Shown: piece after piece, positions 1-8,931 of the stretch
Layout: the number at the start of each line of letters is the position of its first letter
Position numbering within the stretch: position 1 is the stretch's first letter
NCBI RefSeq assembly: GCF_003933235.1
Contig: NZ_RWJI01000001.1
Coordinates: 192,001-256,000, forward strand
Direction: 5' to 3'
Source of the DNA: Sphingorhabdus wooponensis
Lineage (GTDB): Bacteria; Pseudomonadota; Alphaproteobacteria; Sphingomonadales; Sphingomonadaceae
Length of the DNA stretch: 64,000 bases
Notes under the pieces: generated by a model
What the model saw: only the letters and a program-made list of their open reading frames with translations
Databases searched by the model: none
What the model was told of the DNA's origin: nothing
Translations under genes and position numbers: made by a program

Positions 1-87
1 TTCAGCCGCTTTGTTCTTTTTGGCCTCGGCGCTTATGGGCAGCGCCAGCAAGGCCAGCAGAATAAGGTTAAAGCGTCTGCGTGGCAT
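1..87 (-). CDS. 5' end of a secreted protein, probably FlgA (partial)
   Basis: Only the first 29 codons are inside the window. They encode a basic start (MPRRR), a hydrophobic core rich in Leu/Ala and an S-A-E-A cleavage-like site, so this is a Sec signal peptide without a lipobox cysteine. The ATG overlaps the end of flgG by 20 bases. In many alphaproteobacterial flg operons flgG is followed by flgA, the periplasmic P-ring chaperone; the L-ring protein FlgH is the alternative but normally has a lipobox. The identity is therefore inferred from position and signal type. Confidence 0.55.
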   Translation of the reverse strand, partial: MPRRRFNLILLALLALPISAEAKKNKAAE

Positions 88-856
88 TGCGCATCATCTC
101 ATCAGTCGCTTGGATCATCTTGGAATTGACCTCATACGCGCGCTGGGTTTCGATCATGTCGACCAATTCTTCGACGACATTGACGTTGCTGGCTTCCAAT
201 GCGCCAGAGCGCAGGCCGCCGCGTCCTTCTTCGCCCGCTGCGCCAATTTGCGGAGCACCGGATGCAGGGGTTTCGAGCAACAGATTATTGCCAATGGATT
301 GCAGCCCTGCCGCATTTGTGAACCGCGCAAGTTCAAGCCGTCCGACCTGCGTCTGTTCGGACTGGCCTGCCACTTGCACAGAAACCGTGCCATCGGCGCC
401 GACCGATATGGCGGTTGCGTCTTGTGGGATTTGGATTTGCGGCTGAACGGGCATGCCGTCACTGGTGACCAACGTGCCTTCGGCGGACAGGCTAAAGTCC
501 CCCGCCCGAGTAAACGCATTGCGGCCATCGGGCATTTGTATTTGAAAATAGCCAGCGCCTTCGATCGCGAGATCAAGGCTGTTGCCCGTGTTGGTCAGCG
601 TCCCTTGCGTATCAATACGCGCAGTGCCGTTGATTTGAACGCCCGTGCCAAGATTGGTGCCAATGGCATATTGGTTTTCCGCCGAAGACGCCGCACCCGC
701 CACCGTCCTGGCTTGATAGGCCAAGGTTTCAAAACTCGCACGGTCGCGTTTAAAGCCAACGGTGTTCACATTCGCCAGATTGTTGGCGATGACCTGCATC
801 CGCATATTTTGCGCATCAAGGCCCGTACGGGCGACGTGGAGGGCTCCATTAGACAT
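68..856 (-). CDS. flgG: FlgG, flagellar distal rod protein
   Basis: The 262-residue product is the usual FlgG length. The N-terminus carries the rod/hook signature (LDAQNMRMQVIANNLANVNT) and the C-terminus the matching coiled-coil segment (NVVEELVDMIETQRAYEVNS). FlgG polymerises into the distal rod that crosses the periplasm through the P and L rings. It is the sixth gene of flgBCDEFG, 25 bases downstream of flgF, and overlaps the next secreted-protein gene. No defect is seen. Confidence 0.97.
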   Translation of the reverse strand: MSNGALHVARTGLDAQNMRMQVIANNLANVNTVGFKRDRASFETLAYQARTVAGAASSAENQYAIGTNLGTGVQINGTARIDTQGTLTNTGNSLDLAIEGAGYFQIQMPDGRNAFTRAGDFSLSAEGTLVTSDGMPVQPQIQIPQDATAISVGADGTVSVQVAGQSEQTQVGRLELARFTNAAGLQSIGNNLLLETPASGAPQIGAAGEEGRGGLRSGALEASNVNVVEELVDMIETQRAYEVNSKMIQATDEMMRNATQTL

Positions 857-881
857 CAGACTTCATCCTTTTCGGGCAGGT

Positions 882-1625
882 TTATTGGGTAAGCGACATG
901 AGGTCGGCGGTCGCCGCATCCATGTCGCGTGCGTCGTTCAGCATTTTCAATTGCGTGTCCCATGACCGGCTGGCCTCAATCATTTCGACCAAGGCTTCGG
1001 TCGCACTGACGTTGGAACTTTCAAGGCTTCGCGTGATGACACGCGCATCGGGATCGGCCGGCAAAGTGCCGCCGCCGCGCACGCGGAACAGGCCGTCATT
1101 GCCCTTCACCACGTCGGAACCTGTTGGGCTAACCAACAATATTTGGTCCAATTGCTGCGGCTGTGTTGCATCGCCGCCCACGGGCACGATCCAGACGCGG
1201 CCTTGATCGTCGATGTTGATGGCGTCCGACGGCGGCAAGGTCAGTGGGCCCTGTGTGCCCTGCACAGGACGACCATCGCCTGTGGTCAGCAATCCTGTAG
1301 ACGACAGCATCAGGTCGCCCCGCCGCGTGTAACCTATTTCACCATTTTCGGCTTGCACCGCCAACATGCCATCACCCGACAATGCGATGTCCAAATCGCG
1401 GCCTGTGGCGACCACGGTACCTGCCTTCATATCGGCGGCCTGCACCGCTTCGGATGCAAAAGCGCGGCTATTGAGTTGCTGGCCTTCGAGCCATAACGAT
1501 TGTGCCTCGGCGAGATCGGCGCGGAAACCGGGGGTGTTGGCATTGGCCAGATTGTGCGCGATGGCCGTCTGCCGGGCCATGGAGCCGCGCATAGCGGTCA
1601 GGCTGGTATAAATAAGACGGTCCAT
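882..1625 (-). CDS. flgF: FlgF, flagellar proximal rod protein
   Basis: The 247-residue product has the flagellar rod N-terminal motif (IAHNLANANTPGFRAD) and the C-terminal rod motif (SATEALVEMIEASRSWDTQ). The start MDRLIYTSLTAMRGSM is typical of FlgF. It forms part of the proximal rod of the basal body. It lies between flgE and flgG in the operon, 10 bases from flgE. Confidence 0.95.
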   Translation of the reverse strand: MDRLIYTSLTAMRGSMARQTAIAHNLANANTPGFRADLAEAQSLWLEGQQLNSRAFASEAVQAADMKAGTVVATGRDLDIALSGDGMLAVQAENGEIGYTRRGDLMLSSTGLLTTGDGRPVQGTQGPLTLPPSDAINIDDQGRVWIVPVGGDATQPQQLDQILLVSPTGSDVVKGNDGLFRVRGGGTLPADPDARVITRSLESSNVSATEALVEMIEASRSWDTQLKMLNDARDMDAATADLMSLTQ

Positions 1626-1635
1626 CGTTCAGTCC

Positions 1636-2463
1636 TTACCGAATAGACACAATGGCTTGGGTCATGTTCGACGCGGTTTCGATGGCCTTTGCATTGGCCT
1701 GAAAATTGCGTTGCGCGGAAATCAAGGCGACCAATTCCTCGGTCACATCGACATTGGCGCGTTCCAATGCACCAGAACGGACGGAGCCTAAGGGGCCATT
1801 GGTGGGCGAATCAATGGCTGGTTGTCCGCTCTCACCCGTGGATTGCCAGTGCGCGTCACCAATAGGGCGAAGCCCCTCTTGCGCGGTAAAGCTTGCCATA
1901 GCAATTTTGCCCAGCATTTGGTCGGAACCATCGGCATAAGTGGCGGTGACAAGCCCATCAATGCCGATGGACACGTTGATGAGGGAGACATTCGGGTTGG
2001 TGGGTGAGGCGGTGGGCAGAACGAAGTTCGTCGCGCTGGCAATTGTTGCCGACGTCACATTGCCATTTGCATCCACCGGCAGCAATTGCAGTGTCGACCC
2101 AATTGTATCGACGACCTGGCGGTTGGTATTGACCTGAAACGCGCCATTACGTGTGTATGTAACCGCCGCGCGCGGCGGCTCACCGCGGGTTACGAAAAAT
2201 CCTTCACCGGCAATGGCAAGGTCAAGCGTCTTGTCCGTTGCCTCCAGCGTGCCTTGCGTGAATTGCTGCACCACAGCGTTCAGGCGACTACCTTGCCCGG
2301 CCTGTGTTTTAGAACTTTGCGTCGGCGATCCTGCAAACACATCGCTGAATTGGGCGCGGCTTTTTTTAAAGCCTGCCGAGCCGACATTGGCGAGGTTGTT
2401 GGATATGACCGATAAATCCGTCTGTGCGCCCTTTAGGCCCGATAATGAGGTGAAAAATGACAT
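1636..2463 (-). CDS. flgE: FlgE, flagellar hook protein (short form)
   Basis: The start MSFFTSLSGLKGAQTDLSVI and the following SNNLANVGSAGFKKS motif are those of FlgE, and the C-terminus has VTEELVALISAQRNFQANAK. At 275 residues it is much shorter than the enteric hook protein of about 400 residues, so the central surface-exposed domain must be small. FlgE polymerises into the hook after FlgD caps the rod. It directly follows flgD with a 2-base gap. Confidence 0.92.
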   Translation of the reverse strand: MSFFTSLSGLKGAQTDLSVISNNLANVGSAGFKKSRAQFSDVFAGSPTQSSKTQAGQGSRLNAVVQQFTQGTLEATDKTLDLAIAGEGFFVTRGEPPRAAVTYTRNGAFQVNTNRQVVDTIGSTLQLLPVDANGNVTSATIASATNFVLPTASPTNPNVSLINVSIGIDGLVTATYADGSDQMLGKIAMASFTAQEGLRPIGDAHWQSTGESGQPAIDSPTNGPLGSVRSGALERANVDVTEELVALISAQRNFQANAKAIETASNMTQAIVSIR

Positions 2464-2465
2464 GT

Positions 2466-2780
2466 CTATGCTCCCGCAGGTTTAGGTGTGGACGCGGCTT
2501 TGATGTCCGCCAGTAAAGCGGTCTGCGCGCTGATTTGTTCGGAGATGGATTTCAACGCGACATTCATTTCCGAAATGCCCGCAACGCTTGAAAATTGCGC
2601 CATTTGCGCAACCATCGCTTGGTTATCGACAGGGCTGAATGGGTCTTGCGCCTTCAACTGCGTTGTCATCAGCCGTAGGAAATCGGTTTGGCCCAATTTC
2701 TTTTCGGCCATGTCCTTTGACAAAACGGGCAGGTTTTTAGAATTTACTGGGGCTATGCTGGTCATGATTATGCCTTTCAT
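2466..2780 (-). CDS. flgD: FlgD, hook-assembly scaffold (short form)
   Basis: The conserved FlgD N-terminal core is present (LGQTDFLRLMTTQLKAQDPFSPVDNQ and the MVAQMAQFSSV segment). The protein ends at 104 residues with a Pro/Ala tail, so the C-terminal beta-sandwich domains found in FlgD proteins of about 220 residues are absent. The ATG at 2780 overlaps the flgC stop as ATGA; an internal ATG five codons later has a better AAGG ribosome site and may be the true start. FlgD is needed to cap the growing hook. Confidence 0.9.
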   Translation of the reverse strand: MKGIIMTSIAPVNSKNLPVLSKDMAEKKLGQTDFLRLMTTQLKAQDPFSPVDNQAMVAQMAQFSSVAGISEMNVALKSISEQISAQTALLADIKAASTPKPAGA

Positions 2781-3187
2781 TGGCCGAGGCGTAAGGTTTC
2801 GCTGATCAGGCCTTTTGCGGTGGCAAGGACCTGCACATTATTTTGATATTGGCGGGAGATTTCGAGCATCTCGACCATTTCGGCGGTGCTATCGACGGCC
2901 GCTTCCCAGACATTGCCGTCTTGGTCAGCCAGCGGATGATTGGGGTCATTGCGTTTGACGGGCGTCGCCTTGCTGGTATCGATGCGTTCAACCTGAACGG
3001 TCGCCTGACCTGCCTCCCCCATCACGGTGCGGAACACAGGTTTCATCGCGCGAAAGGCCTTGGCCTCGCTGCCCGATACTGTTCCCGCATTGGCAAGGTT
3101 GGTGGCTGATGTGTTCAGCCGGATAAGCTGCGCCGCCATGGCGCGGCCGCTAATGTCAAAAATGGAAAGTCCGTCGGCCATTTTCAT
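2777..3187 (-). CDS. flgC: FlgC, flagellar proximal rod protein
   Basis: The 136-residue product has the FlgC layout: an N-terminal rod motif (LNTSATNLANAGTVSG), a DPNHPLADQDGNV segment near the middle, and the C-terminal VEMLEISRQYQNNVQVL coiled coil. It overlaps flgB and flgD by four bases (ATGA junctions), which implies translational coupling. It forms the proximal rod with FlgB and FlgF. Confidence 0.96.
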   Translation of the reverse strand: MKMADGLSIFDISGRAMAAQLIRLNTSATNLANAGTVSGSEAKAFRAMKPVFRTVMGEAGQATVQVERIDTSKATPVKRNDPNHPLADQDGNVWEAAVDSTAEMVEMLEISRQYQNNVQVLATAKGLISETLRLGQ

Positions 3188-3531
3188 TCCCCTTTCAGCG
3201 CGCGGGTGAGTGTGCCGATGCGGCCTTGGAGAAAGGACAGGCTGGAACGATAGGCCAGCGCATTTTCGGCAAAGGCGGTTTGCTCAGTCGCCATTTCAAC
3301 GGTGTTGCCATCCAATGATGCCTGCAGCGGCACACGATAAAGCATTGCGCTTTCGGTCGACTGGCTATTTTCGGCGAGCCGGAGCGCCGAAGAAAAATCA
3401 ATGTCGCGCGCTTTATATCCTGGCGTCGACGCATTGGCGATGTTCGAGCCGAGAATAGATAATCTTTGCTCACGCAGTTTCAGCGCGGTGGCATGAATTC
3501 CAAATATGTTATCCAAGGCCGGCATGGCCAT
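3184..3531 (-). CDS. flgB: FlgB, flagellar proximal rod protein
   Basis: The 115-residue product contains the FlgB signature REQRLSILGSNIANASTPGY followed by a KARDIDFSSAL segment. It is the first gene of the flgBCDEFG operon and lies about 50 bases downstream of a sigma-54 type promoter on the same strand. A second in-frame ATG lies two codons after the annotated one; both have an AAAGGAA ribosome site nearby. Confidence 0.95.
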   Translation of the reverse strand: MAMPALDNIFGIHATALKLREQRLSILGSNIANASTPGYKARDIDFSSALRLAENSQSTESAMLYRVPLQASLDGNTVEMATEQTAFAENALAYRSSLSFLQGRIGTLTRALKGE

Positions 3532-3578
3532 TCCTTTCGTAGCAGCATCACGCCTGTGGGCGCGAACGAAAGGGATAT

Positions 3579-3595
3579 TGCAATGGCTGTGCCAG
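3579..3595 (-). promoter_or_regulatory. sigma-54 type promoter of the flgB operon
   Basis: On the minus strand the sequence CTGGCACAGCCATTGCA matches the -24/-12 consensus. The GG and GC doublets are separated by ten bases, the invariant sigma-54 spacing. It points towards flgB. The same arrangement appears upstream of fliE. Confidence 0.8.
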
Positions 3596-3677
3596 TTTTA
3601 GAAAAACAACATAAAATCAATATATTATATTGAAATGACATGTACCTGACAGGCCCATGTCAAAATTCCGACGCGGC

Positions 3678-4271
3678 TTAATCGCGTCGCAGCAGGAACA
3701 CCGCATGTTCCGCGAGGAGATTGGCAAGGCGTTCATTGCGCGGCTTGTCACCCGACAAAAACCATTGCCCCTCGATGCGAATATCGCGCTCGGCCAAAAA
3801 ACTGCGAAAATCGTCGATGGTCACATGGTGAATGTTGGGCGTGTCATACCAACTGTGGGGAAGCTGCTCCGTCACAGGCATGCGTCCGCCAAACATATGG
3901 GCCAAACGCATGCGCCATTGTGCGAAATTGGGGAAGGAGACAAAAGCCTGCCGTCCAATCCGCACCAGATGATCCAACACGAGATCCGGCCTTTTGGTGG
4001 TCTGCAACGTCTGGCTTAAAATCGCATAGTCAAAGCTACCGTCGGGATAATCGGCCAAATCCGTATCGGCGTCGCCTTGCACCACCGAAAGGCCGCGTGC
4101 GACCGCGGTCGCAACATCGCGCGTATCTAGCTCCATTCCCCGCGCGTCGGCGTGCTTGGTGTCGCGCAATGCCGCCATCAACAGGCCATCGCCACAGCCG
4201 ACATCCAAGATGCGGGCATGGGGGCGCACTTCGCGGGCGATAATCGCAAGGTCGGAGCGTAACGTGGTCAC
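3678..4271 (-). CDS. metW: MetW, SAM-dependent methyltransferase-like partner of MetX
   Basis: The 197-residue product has the class I methyltransferase glycine motif ([12 protein letters not shown]) and the MetW-typical blocks [20 protein letters not shown] and [13 protein letters not shown]. MetW accompanies MetX in proteobacterial methionine synthesis and is thought to support homoserine acylation; its exact reaction is less clear than the motif suggests. The ATG overlaps the metX stop by four bases, so the two genes are coupled. Confidence 0.93.
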   Translation of the reverse strand: MTTLRSDLAIIAREVRPHARILDVGCGDGLLMAALRDTKHADARGMELDTRDVATAVARGLSVVQGDADTDLADYPDGSFDYAILSQTLQTTKRPDLVLDHLVRIGRQAFVSFPNFAQWRMRLAHMFGGRMPVTEQLPHSWYDTPNIHHVTIDDFRSFLAERDIRIEGQWFLSGDKPRNERLANLLAEHAVFLLRRD

Positions 4272-5401
4272 CGGCTTTCCCCCGCACGCAAAAAGCCGTC
4301 TACAATGCGGTTCATTTCGGGCGCTTCCAACAAAAATGCGTCATGGCCAAAGGGGCTGGACAGTTCCACAAAACTCGCTGCCGCGCCTGCGGCGTTCAGG
4401 GCATGCACAATGCGCCGCGATTCCGCCGTTGGATATAACCAGTCGCTGTCAAAACTGATGAGGCAAAAACGCGTTTTGGTGCCTGAAAATGCCTTGGCAA
4501 GCACGCCGTCATGCGGCTCAGCCAGATCGAAATAGTCCATCGCGCGTGTTATATAGAGATAGCTGTTGGCATCAAAGCGGTCGACGAAGCTAAGGCCCTG
4601 GTGACGCAAATAGCTTTCGACCTGAAAATCGGCATCAAAGCCAAAGCTTTTGGCATCGCGATTTTGCAAACGACGACCGAATTTCTCCGTCAGGCCCGCT
4701 TCCGACAAATAAGTGATGTGCGCCGCCATGCGGGCAACGGCAAGGCCAGCAGCCGGCGCCTCATGCCCATAATAAGCGCCATTGTTCCAGCTTGGGTCCG
4801 CCATAATTGCTTGACGCCCAACCTCGTGAAAGGCGATGTTCTGTGCCGAATGCCGCGCGGTGGATGCAATGATGACTGCTGAGCGGACACGTTCGGGGTA
4901 GAGGGCAGCCCAGCTTAATGCTTGCATTCCGCCCATGGATCCGCCCACCACGGCCTCCAATGTTTCGATGCCCAAATGGTTCAGCAAAAGCGCCTGCGCA
5001 CGAACCATGTCGGCGATCGTGATAACGGGAAAACCCATCGCATAGGGCGCGCCTGTGACCGGATCGATGCTGGCGGGGCCAGATGATCCCATGCAGCTGC
5101 CCAGAACATTTATGCTAATGATGCAATGGCGCGCGGGGTCGATGGGTTTGCCGGGGCCAACCATCCGCGTCCACCAGCCTGCCTTGCCAGTAACGGGGTG
5201 GTTCGACGCCACATATTGGTCACCGGTCAGCGCGTGGCAAATCAGGATGGCGTTGGATTTGTCGGCGTTCAGCGTACCATAAGTTTCATAGGCAAAGTCG
5301 ACAGGCGCAAATGCAACGCCGCTGTCGAGCTGCACTGGCCCAGGCAACTGTGTCTTTTTATCCAGACCGAAACGCGTATCATTCTGCATGAGGAACGCCA
5401 T
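4268..5401 (-). CDS. metX: MetX, homoserine O-acyltransferase
   Basis: This is an alpha/beta-hydrolase-fold acyltransferase. The nucleophile elbow [12 protein letters not shown], the acid region FDSDWLYP and the terminal [11 protein letters not shown] histidine give the Ser-Asp-His triad. It transfers an acyl group from acyl-CoA to homoserine, the first dedicated step to methionine. The start at 5401 ([12 protein letters not shown]) was chosen because family members begin close to the DxRFG motif; a GTG 60 bases upstream would run into a repeat. It is co-transcribed with metW. Confidence 0.93.
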   Translation of the reverse strand: MAFLMQNDTRFGLDKKTQLPGPVQLDSGVAFAPVDFAYETYGTLNADKSNAILICHALTGDQYVASNHPVTGKAGWWTRMVGPGKPIDPARHCIISINVLGSCMGSSGPASIDPVTGAPYAMGFPVITIADMVRAQALLLNHLGIETLEAVVGGSMGGMQALSWAALYPERVRSAVIIASTARHSAQNIAFHEVGRQAIMADPSWNNGAYYGHEAPAAGLAVARMAAHITYLSEAGLTEKFGRRLQNRDAKSFGFDADFQVESYLRHQGLSFVDRFDANSYLYITRAMDYFDLAEPHDGVLAKAFSGTKTRFCLISFDSDWLYPTAESRRIVHALNAAGAAASFVELSSPFGHDAFLLEAPEMNRIVDGFLRAGESR

Positions 5402-5446
5402 ATCAGCGGTTTCGTGCGAAACAACAGAAACTCGCAAAAGAAGTGT

Positions 5447-5487
5447 TAGGGTCGGGACCACTTAAATATTTAATAGGTCCTGACACC
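5447..5487. repeat. GGGTCAGGACC-family inverted repeat (copy 1)
   Basis: The arms TAGGGTCGGGACC and GGTCCTGACACC face each other across an AT-rich centre (AAATATTT) between the divergent metX and hisC genes. The arm sequence is a variant of the repeat at 7540-7625 and 10024-10037. Confidence 0.6.
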
Positions 5488-5540
5488 AGCGCGTTGGCGA
5501 CACGTTGCGCTTCGCCGCTGCCGCCGCTATGGCCGCGGGC

Positions 5541-6638
5541 ATGAACACACCCATAGCCAAACCATGGATTGAAGCGATCAGCGCCTATACACCCGGCAAA
5601 GCAAAGTCGGACGATGGCCGCGTGCTGATTAAATTATCGGCGAACGAAAACCCGTTGGGGTGCAGCCCTGCGGCTGCGACAGCGCTGGTGGACAAAAGCA
5701 CGTCTTTGGCCCGCTATCCTGACCCGGCTTGCACTGCTTTGCGTGAAGCATTGGGCGCGGCCTATGAGATTGATAGCGATCAAATCGTCTGCGGCACGGG
5801 TTCGGATGAGCTGCTGAACCTCATTGCCATGGGCTATGCGGGCGCAGGCGATGATATCATTTATGTCCGTTATGGTTTCTCGGTCTATGACATTGCGGCT
5901 CGCAAAGCGGCAGCCAATGTGATTGTCGCGCCGGACAAGGATTATGGTACCGATGTCGATGCGTTGCTCGCTTTGGTGACCGATAAAACACGCGTGGTTT
6001 TTGTGGCGAACCCCAATAATCCTACGGGCACATATACCGATGACGCCGAAATTGCGCGGCTGCATGCGGGCTTGCCCGGAAATTGCGTTCTGGTGCTGGA
6101 TCAGGCTTATGGCGAATATCTGGAAGATGACGGTCCCGCCGCATTGGAACTGGCACGCCGCCATGACAATGTCCTGATCACGCGGACTTTCTCAAAAATT
6201 TACGGCCTTGCGGCAGAACGCATTGGCTGGTGCTATGGCCATGCGGGCCTGATCGCGACGCTCAACCGCGTGCGTGCGCCATTTAATGTGACAGCCGCAG
6301 GACAGGCGGCTGCGATTGCTGCACTTGCGGACACAGATTTCGTGACGCGCAGCCGTCAGCATAATGCCATATGGCGTGACTGGATGGTCACAGAATTTGC
6401 GGCCTTGTCCAACCATGGATTGAAGGTCATTCCATCCTGGGGCAATTTCCTGATGGTCTTGTTTGAAGGCACCTGCAGCGCAGAAACCGCATATCATGCG
6501 TTAATGGCCGAAGGCTATATCGTCCGCTGGTTGCCTGGGCAGGGGCTGGGCAATGGCTTGCGGATCACCATCGGCACGGAAGATGAAAATCGCGGTGTCA
6601 TGTCGGCCTTGCGTCAGATTTTAGACGCGAACGCATAA
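5541..6638 (+). CDS. hisC: HisC, histidinol-phosphate aminotransferase
   Basis: This is a fold-type I PLP aminotransferase of 365 residues. It shows KLSANENPLG near the N-terminus, the VFVANPNNPTGTY substrate/cofactor block, the LDQAYGEY segment, the TFSKIYGLAAERIGW PLP-lysine region and a C-terminal NGLRITIGT. It transaminates histidinol phosphate or imidazole-acetol phosphate, and in this lineage often serves aromatic amino acid synthesis too, which fits the adjacent tyrA. The start MNTPIAKPW is the family-typical one; the open frame extends 12 codons further. It overlaps tyrA by one base. Confidence 0.93.
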   Translation: MNTPIAKPWIEAISAYTPGKAKSDDGRVLIKLSANENPLGCSPAAATALVDKSTSLARYPDPACTALREALGAAYEIDSDQIVCGTGSDELLNLIAMGYAGAGDDIIYVRYGFSVYDIAARKAAANVIVAPDKDYGTDVDALLALVTDKTRVVFVANPNNPTGTYTDDAEIARLHAGLPGNCVLVLDQAYGEYLEDDGPAALELARRHDNVLITRTFSKIYGLAAERIGWCYGHAGLIATLNRVRAPFNVTAAGQAAAIAALADTDFVTRSRQHNAIWRDWMVTEFAALSNHGLKVIPSWGNFLMVLFEGTCSAETAYHALMAEGYIVRWLPGQGLGNGLRITIGTEDENRGVMSALRQILDANA

Positions 6639-7543
6639 TGTTACCCTTTGCGCGCCTCACAATCATTGGCCTTGGGCTTATTGGCTCGTCGGTGGCGCGC
6701 GGGGTCAGGGCGCAGATGCCAGCGGTGCGTATTACGGGGCATGATGCCGACCCGGCTGTACGCAAACGTGCGGTTGCGTTGGGTATCTGCGATGATGTGA
6801 CCGACACCTCGGGCGCGGCGGTGCTGGACGCGGACCTCGTCATTTTGTGCGTACCTGTTGGCGCGATGGGCGCGGTAGCGGCGGAGTTCGCGGCAGACCT
6901 GCCTGCCGATGCGATTGTGAGTGACGTGGGTTCGTGCAAGCAAAGCGTGGCAGAGGCGCTTTCTGCGGTGCTGCCGGACGCGATCATCATTCCGGCCCAT
7001 CCCGTAGCGGGTACCGAAAAAAGTGGTCCCGACGCTGGTTTTTCCACCTTATTCAAGGGCCGTTGGTGCATATTAACGCCGCCTGAAAATGCGCCTGAAG
7101 TTGCTATTGAGCGCCTGCGCATTTTTTGGCAGCAGCTTGGCGCTGATGTCGAACTTATGGATGCGCGCCATCATGACATGGTTCTTGCCGTCACCAGCCA
7201 TTTGCCGCATTTGATTGCCTATACCATCGTTGGCACAGCTGATGATTTGGAAGGCGTGACACAAAGCGAAGTGATTAAATATTCCGCCGGTGGTTTTCGC
7301 GATTTTACCCGTATCGCCGCGTCCGACCCCGTCATGTGGCGCGATGTGTTCTTGTCTAACAAGGACGCCGTCTTGGAAATGCTGCAGCGTTTTTCCGAAG
7401 ATTTAAGCGCGCTGCAACGCGCGATCCGGTACGGCAAAGGCGATGAGCTTGAGTCATTATTTGCCCGCACCCGCAATATCCGGCGGTCGATTGTTGAACA
7501 GGGGCAGGATGATGATGCGCCTGATTTCGGACGCAAGCATTAG
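6638..7543 (+). CDS. tyrA: Prephenate/arogenate dehydrogenase family protein
   Basis: The N-terminus has a Rossmann dinucleotide motif (LTIIGLGLIGSSVARG). The family markers VSDVGSCKQSV, PAHPVAGTEKSGP and the histidine block VTSHLPHLIAYT follow. It oxidises prephenate or arogenate on the way to tyrosine; sequence alone does not settle the substrate or NAD/NADP preference. It starts within the hisC stop. Its own TAG stop lies inside the left arm of a 34-bp inverted repeat shared with the convergent plsC. Confidence 0.93.
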   Translation: MLPFARLTIIGLGLIGSSVARGVRAQMPAVRITGHDADPAVRKRAVALGICDDVTDTSGAAVLDADLVILCVPVGAMGAVAAEFAADLPADAIVSDVGSCKQSVAEALSAVLPDAIIIPAHPVAGTEKSGPDAGFSTLFKGRWCILTPPENAPEVAIERLRIFWQQLGADVELMDARHHDMVLAVTSHLPHLIAYTIVGTADDLEGVTQSEVIKYSAGGFRDFTRIAASDPVMWRDVFLSNKDAVLEMLQRFSEDLSALQRAIRYGKGDELESLFARTRNIRRSIVEQGQDDDAPDFGRKH

Positions 7544-7625
7544 GGTCAGGACCACATAAATACACCTTCGCGGTATGCGGCCATTTTGACGCCGCGAAGG
7601 TGTATTTATGTGGCCCTGACCCTAA
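7540..7625. repeat. Large inverted repeat between convergent genes (copy 2)
   Basis: Two 34-base arms, 7540-7573 and 7592-7625, are reverse complements with one mismatch and enclose an 18-base loop. Each arm begins with TTAGGGTCAGG, and both flanking genes, tyrA and plsC, use a TAG stop supplied by this arm. The element can act as a bidirectional terminator, although its sequence reads as a repeat-family member because single or diverged arms recur at 5447-5487 and 10024-10037. Confidence 0.85.
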
Positions 7626-8311
7626 ACGTTCAATGCATTAATGGCCGCATGCACGCGCGCCTCAATTTCCGCGCGTGGCAGGCCCGTCGGAAGCTCTTCG
7701 CCCACTTTATATGTTATCGTTCCTGATTTCCAGATGCCGGCCTTGCGCGGGCTTAACGTGCCACTGTTCACCGCAATCGGGACAACGGGTAGGTTGATAA
7801 GTTTATACAGTCCCGCAAAGCCCGACTGCAATGGTGGTTGGCTGCCAGGGGCAACGCGGGTGCCCTCGGGGAAGATTACGATTGGCCGTCCATCGGCAAT
7901 CATTTTTTTGGCCAGAATGAGCATGGACCGTAACGCTGCCGCGCCGCCATTGCGGTCCACAGGAATCATACCATAGGCCCGTGCGGCTGGGCCCCATAAC
8001 GGAATGTCGAACAGCTCCTTTTTCGTGACCACTGCGGGTTTACGAAACATACGGGGCATGTCGATGGTCTCAAACATGCTTTCATGCTTGATGGCATAGA
8101 GCACCGGTTTTTGCGGCAATTCGCCCTCAATCTTGATGTCGATACCCAATATCCGGCGGTAGCAAGCATATTGCCATCGCGACCAGCCACGCACGGCCCA
8201 TTGCATCAACGGGATAGAGAACCATTGCGCGAAGAATGCGGTCACCACGAAAAACACCGATATGGTGTAGAATAGCAGGATATACACAGCAGACCGGATG
8301 ACTGCCATCAT
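7622..8311 (-). CDS. 1-acyl-sn-glycerol-3-phosphate acyltransferase (PlsC-like)
   Basis: The 229-residue product has one or two N-terminal membrane segments (residues 5-30), the acyltransferase block KHESMFETIDM (an HX4E variant of HX4D seen in part of the family) and the FPEGTRVAPG phosphate-binding motif. It should acylate lysophosphatidate in the inner membrane to give phosphatidate. It lies 3 bases downstream of the YdcF-like gene and ends in the inverted repeat shared with tyrA. Confidence 0.9.
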   Translation of the reverse strand: MMAVIRSAVYILLFYTISVFFVVTAFFAQWFSIPLMQWAVRGWSRWQYACYRRILGIDIKIEGELPQKPVLYAIKHESMFETIDMPRMFRKPAVVTKKELFDIPLWGPAARAYGMIPVDRNGGAAALRSMLILAKKMIADGRPIVIFPEGTRVAPGSQPPLQSGFAGLYKLINLPVVPIAVNSGTLSPRKAGIWKSGTITYKVGEELPTGLPRAEIEARVHAAINALNV

Positions 8312-8314
8312 GGC

Positions 8315-8845
8315 TTAAAGCCCAAGAAGCGACGCGACGGCGCGCAACCAATATTTATTATATTCCTTGAACAAGCCGCGAAGCGACGGTTGCGTCGGCA
8401 CCGCATCATTGGTGACGGTGACGCCGCTGGGCAAGGCCCGGTCAAGTTCGAAGCGCGCACGGCGCATGTGCCAATCATGCGTAACAAGTCGAATAGTGCG
8501 CATATTGTTCCGCTTTGCCCATGCTGCCGTTTCCAATGCATTGGACCTTGTATCCACCGATTGGAAACCCAGCGCGATGCAGCATTGGAAATATTGGGCA
8601 GATTTGGGATATTGCGCCTCAAGCTCGGGCGGCTTCACATCGCGGTCCACACCGGAAATCAGCAATTTTTTGGACTTGCCCGATTCCAATATCTCAAGCC
8701 CGCGATCAATTCTGTGTGCGCCACCTGTCAGCACGACAACGCCATCGGTGGGTGCAATGGGCGCAGGCTGCGGCAACAGCAATGCAAACCAGGCAAAGCC
8801 CAGCATCCAGACCAACAATATGAAAGCGATGGACCGACTGATCAT
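8315..8845 (-). CDS. YdcF/DUF218 family membrane-anchored protein
   Basis: The 176-residue product has an N-terminal membrane anchor (residues 6-24), then the DUF218 fold: VVVLTGGAHRIDRGLEIL, KKLLISGVD, a TRSNALETAAWAKRN block and RLVTHDWHMRRARFEL. The family includes SanA/ElyC-type envelope proteins of unknown chemistry. The start at 8845 was chosen for its AAAGAAG ribosome site and because it overlaps the stop of a small upstream frame as ATGA. It precedes plsC. Confidence 0.88.
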   Translation of the reverse strand: MISRSIAFILLVWMLGFAWFALLLPQPAPIAPTDGVVVLTGGAHRIDRGLEILESGKSKKLLISGVDRDVKPPELEAQYPKSAQYFQCCIALGFQSVDTRSNALETAAWAKRNNMRTIRLVTHDWHMRRARFELDRALPSGVTVTNDAVPTQPSLRGLFKEYNKYWLRAVASLLGL

Positions 8846-8931
8846 AAAATCTTCTTTAACGCAAAAATCGCGGTGAAGCATATCATAAGCATAGCAAGCG
8901 CTGTCACGGCAAGCGGAATGCGTGTGCGCAT
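8842..8931 (-). CDS. Possible 29-residue membrane peptide upstream of the YdcF-like gene
   Basis: An ATG frame of 29 codons encodes MRTRIPLAVT followed by a hydrophobic stretch (ALAMLMICFTAIFAL) and a basic end. Its TGA overlaps the ATG of the YdcF-like gene as ATGA, the same coupling used by neighbouring genes. No ribosome site is obvious. It could be a leader, a small membrane protein, or the remnant of a membrane gene lost from this position. Confidence 0.35.
   Translation of the reverse strand: MRTRIPLAVTALAMLMICFTAIFALKKIL

Noticed and set aside
11-892. 293-residue plus-strand frame over flgG
   Set aside because: It is antisense to an unmistakable flgG on the minus strand.
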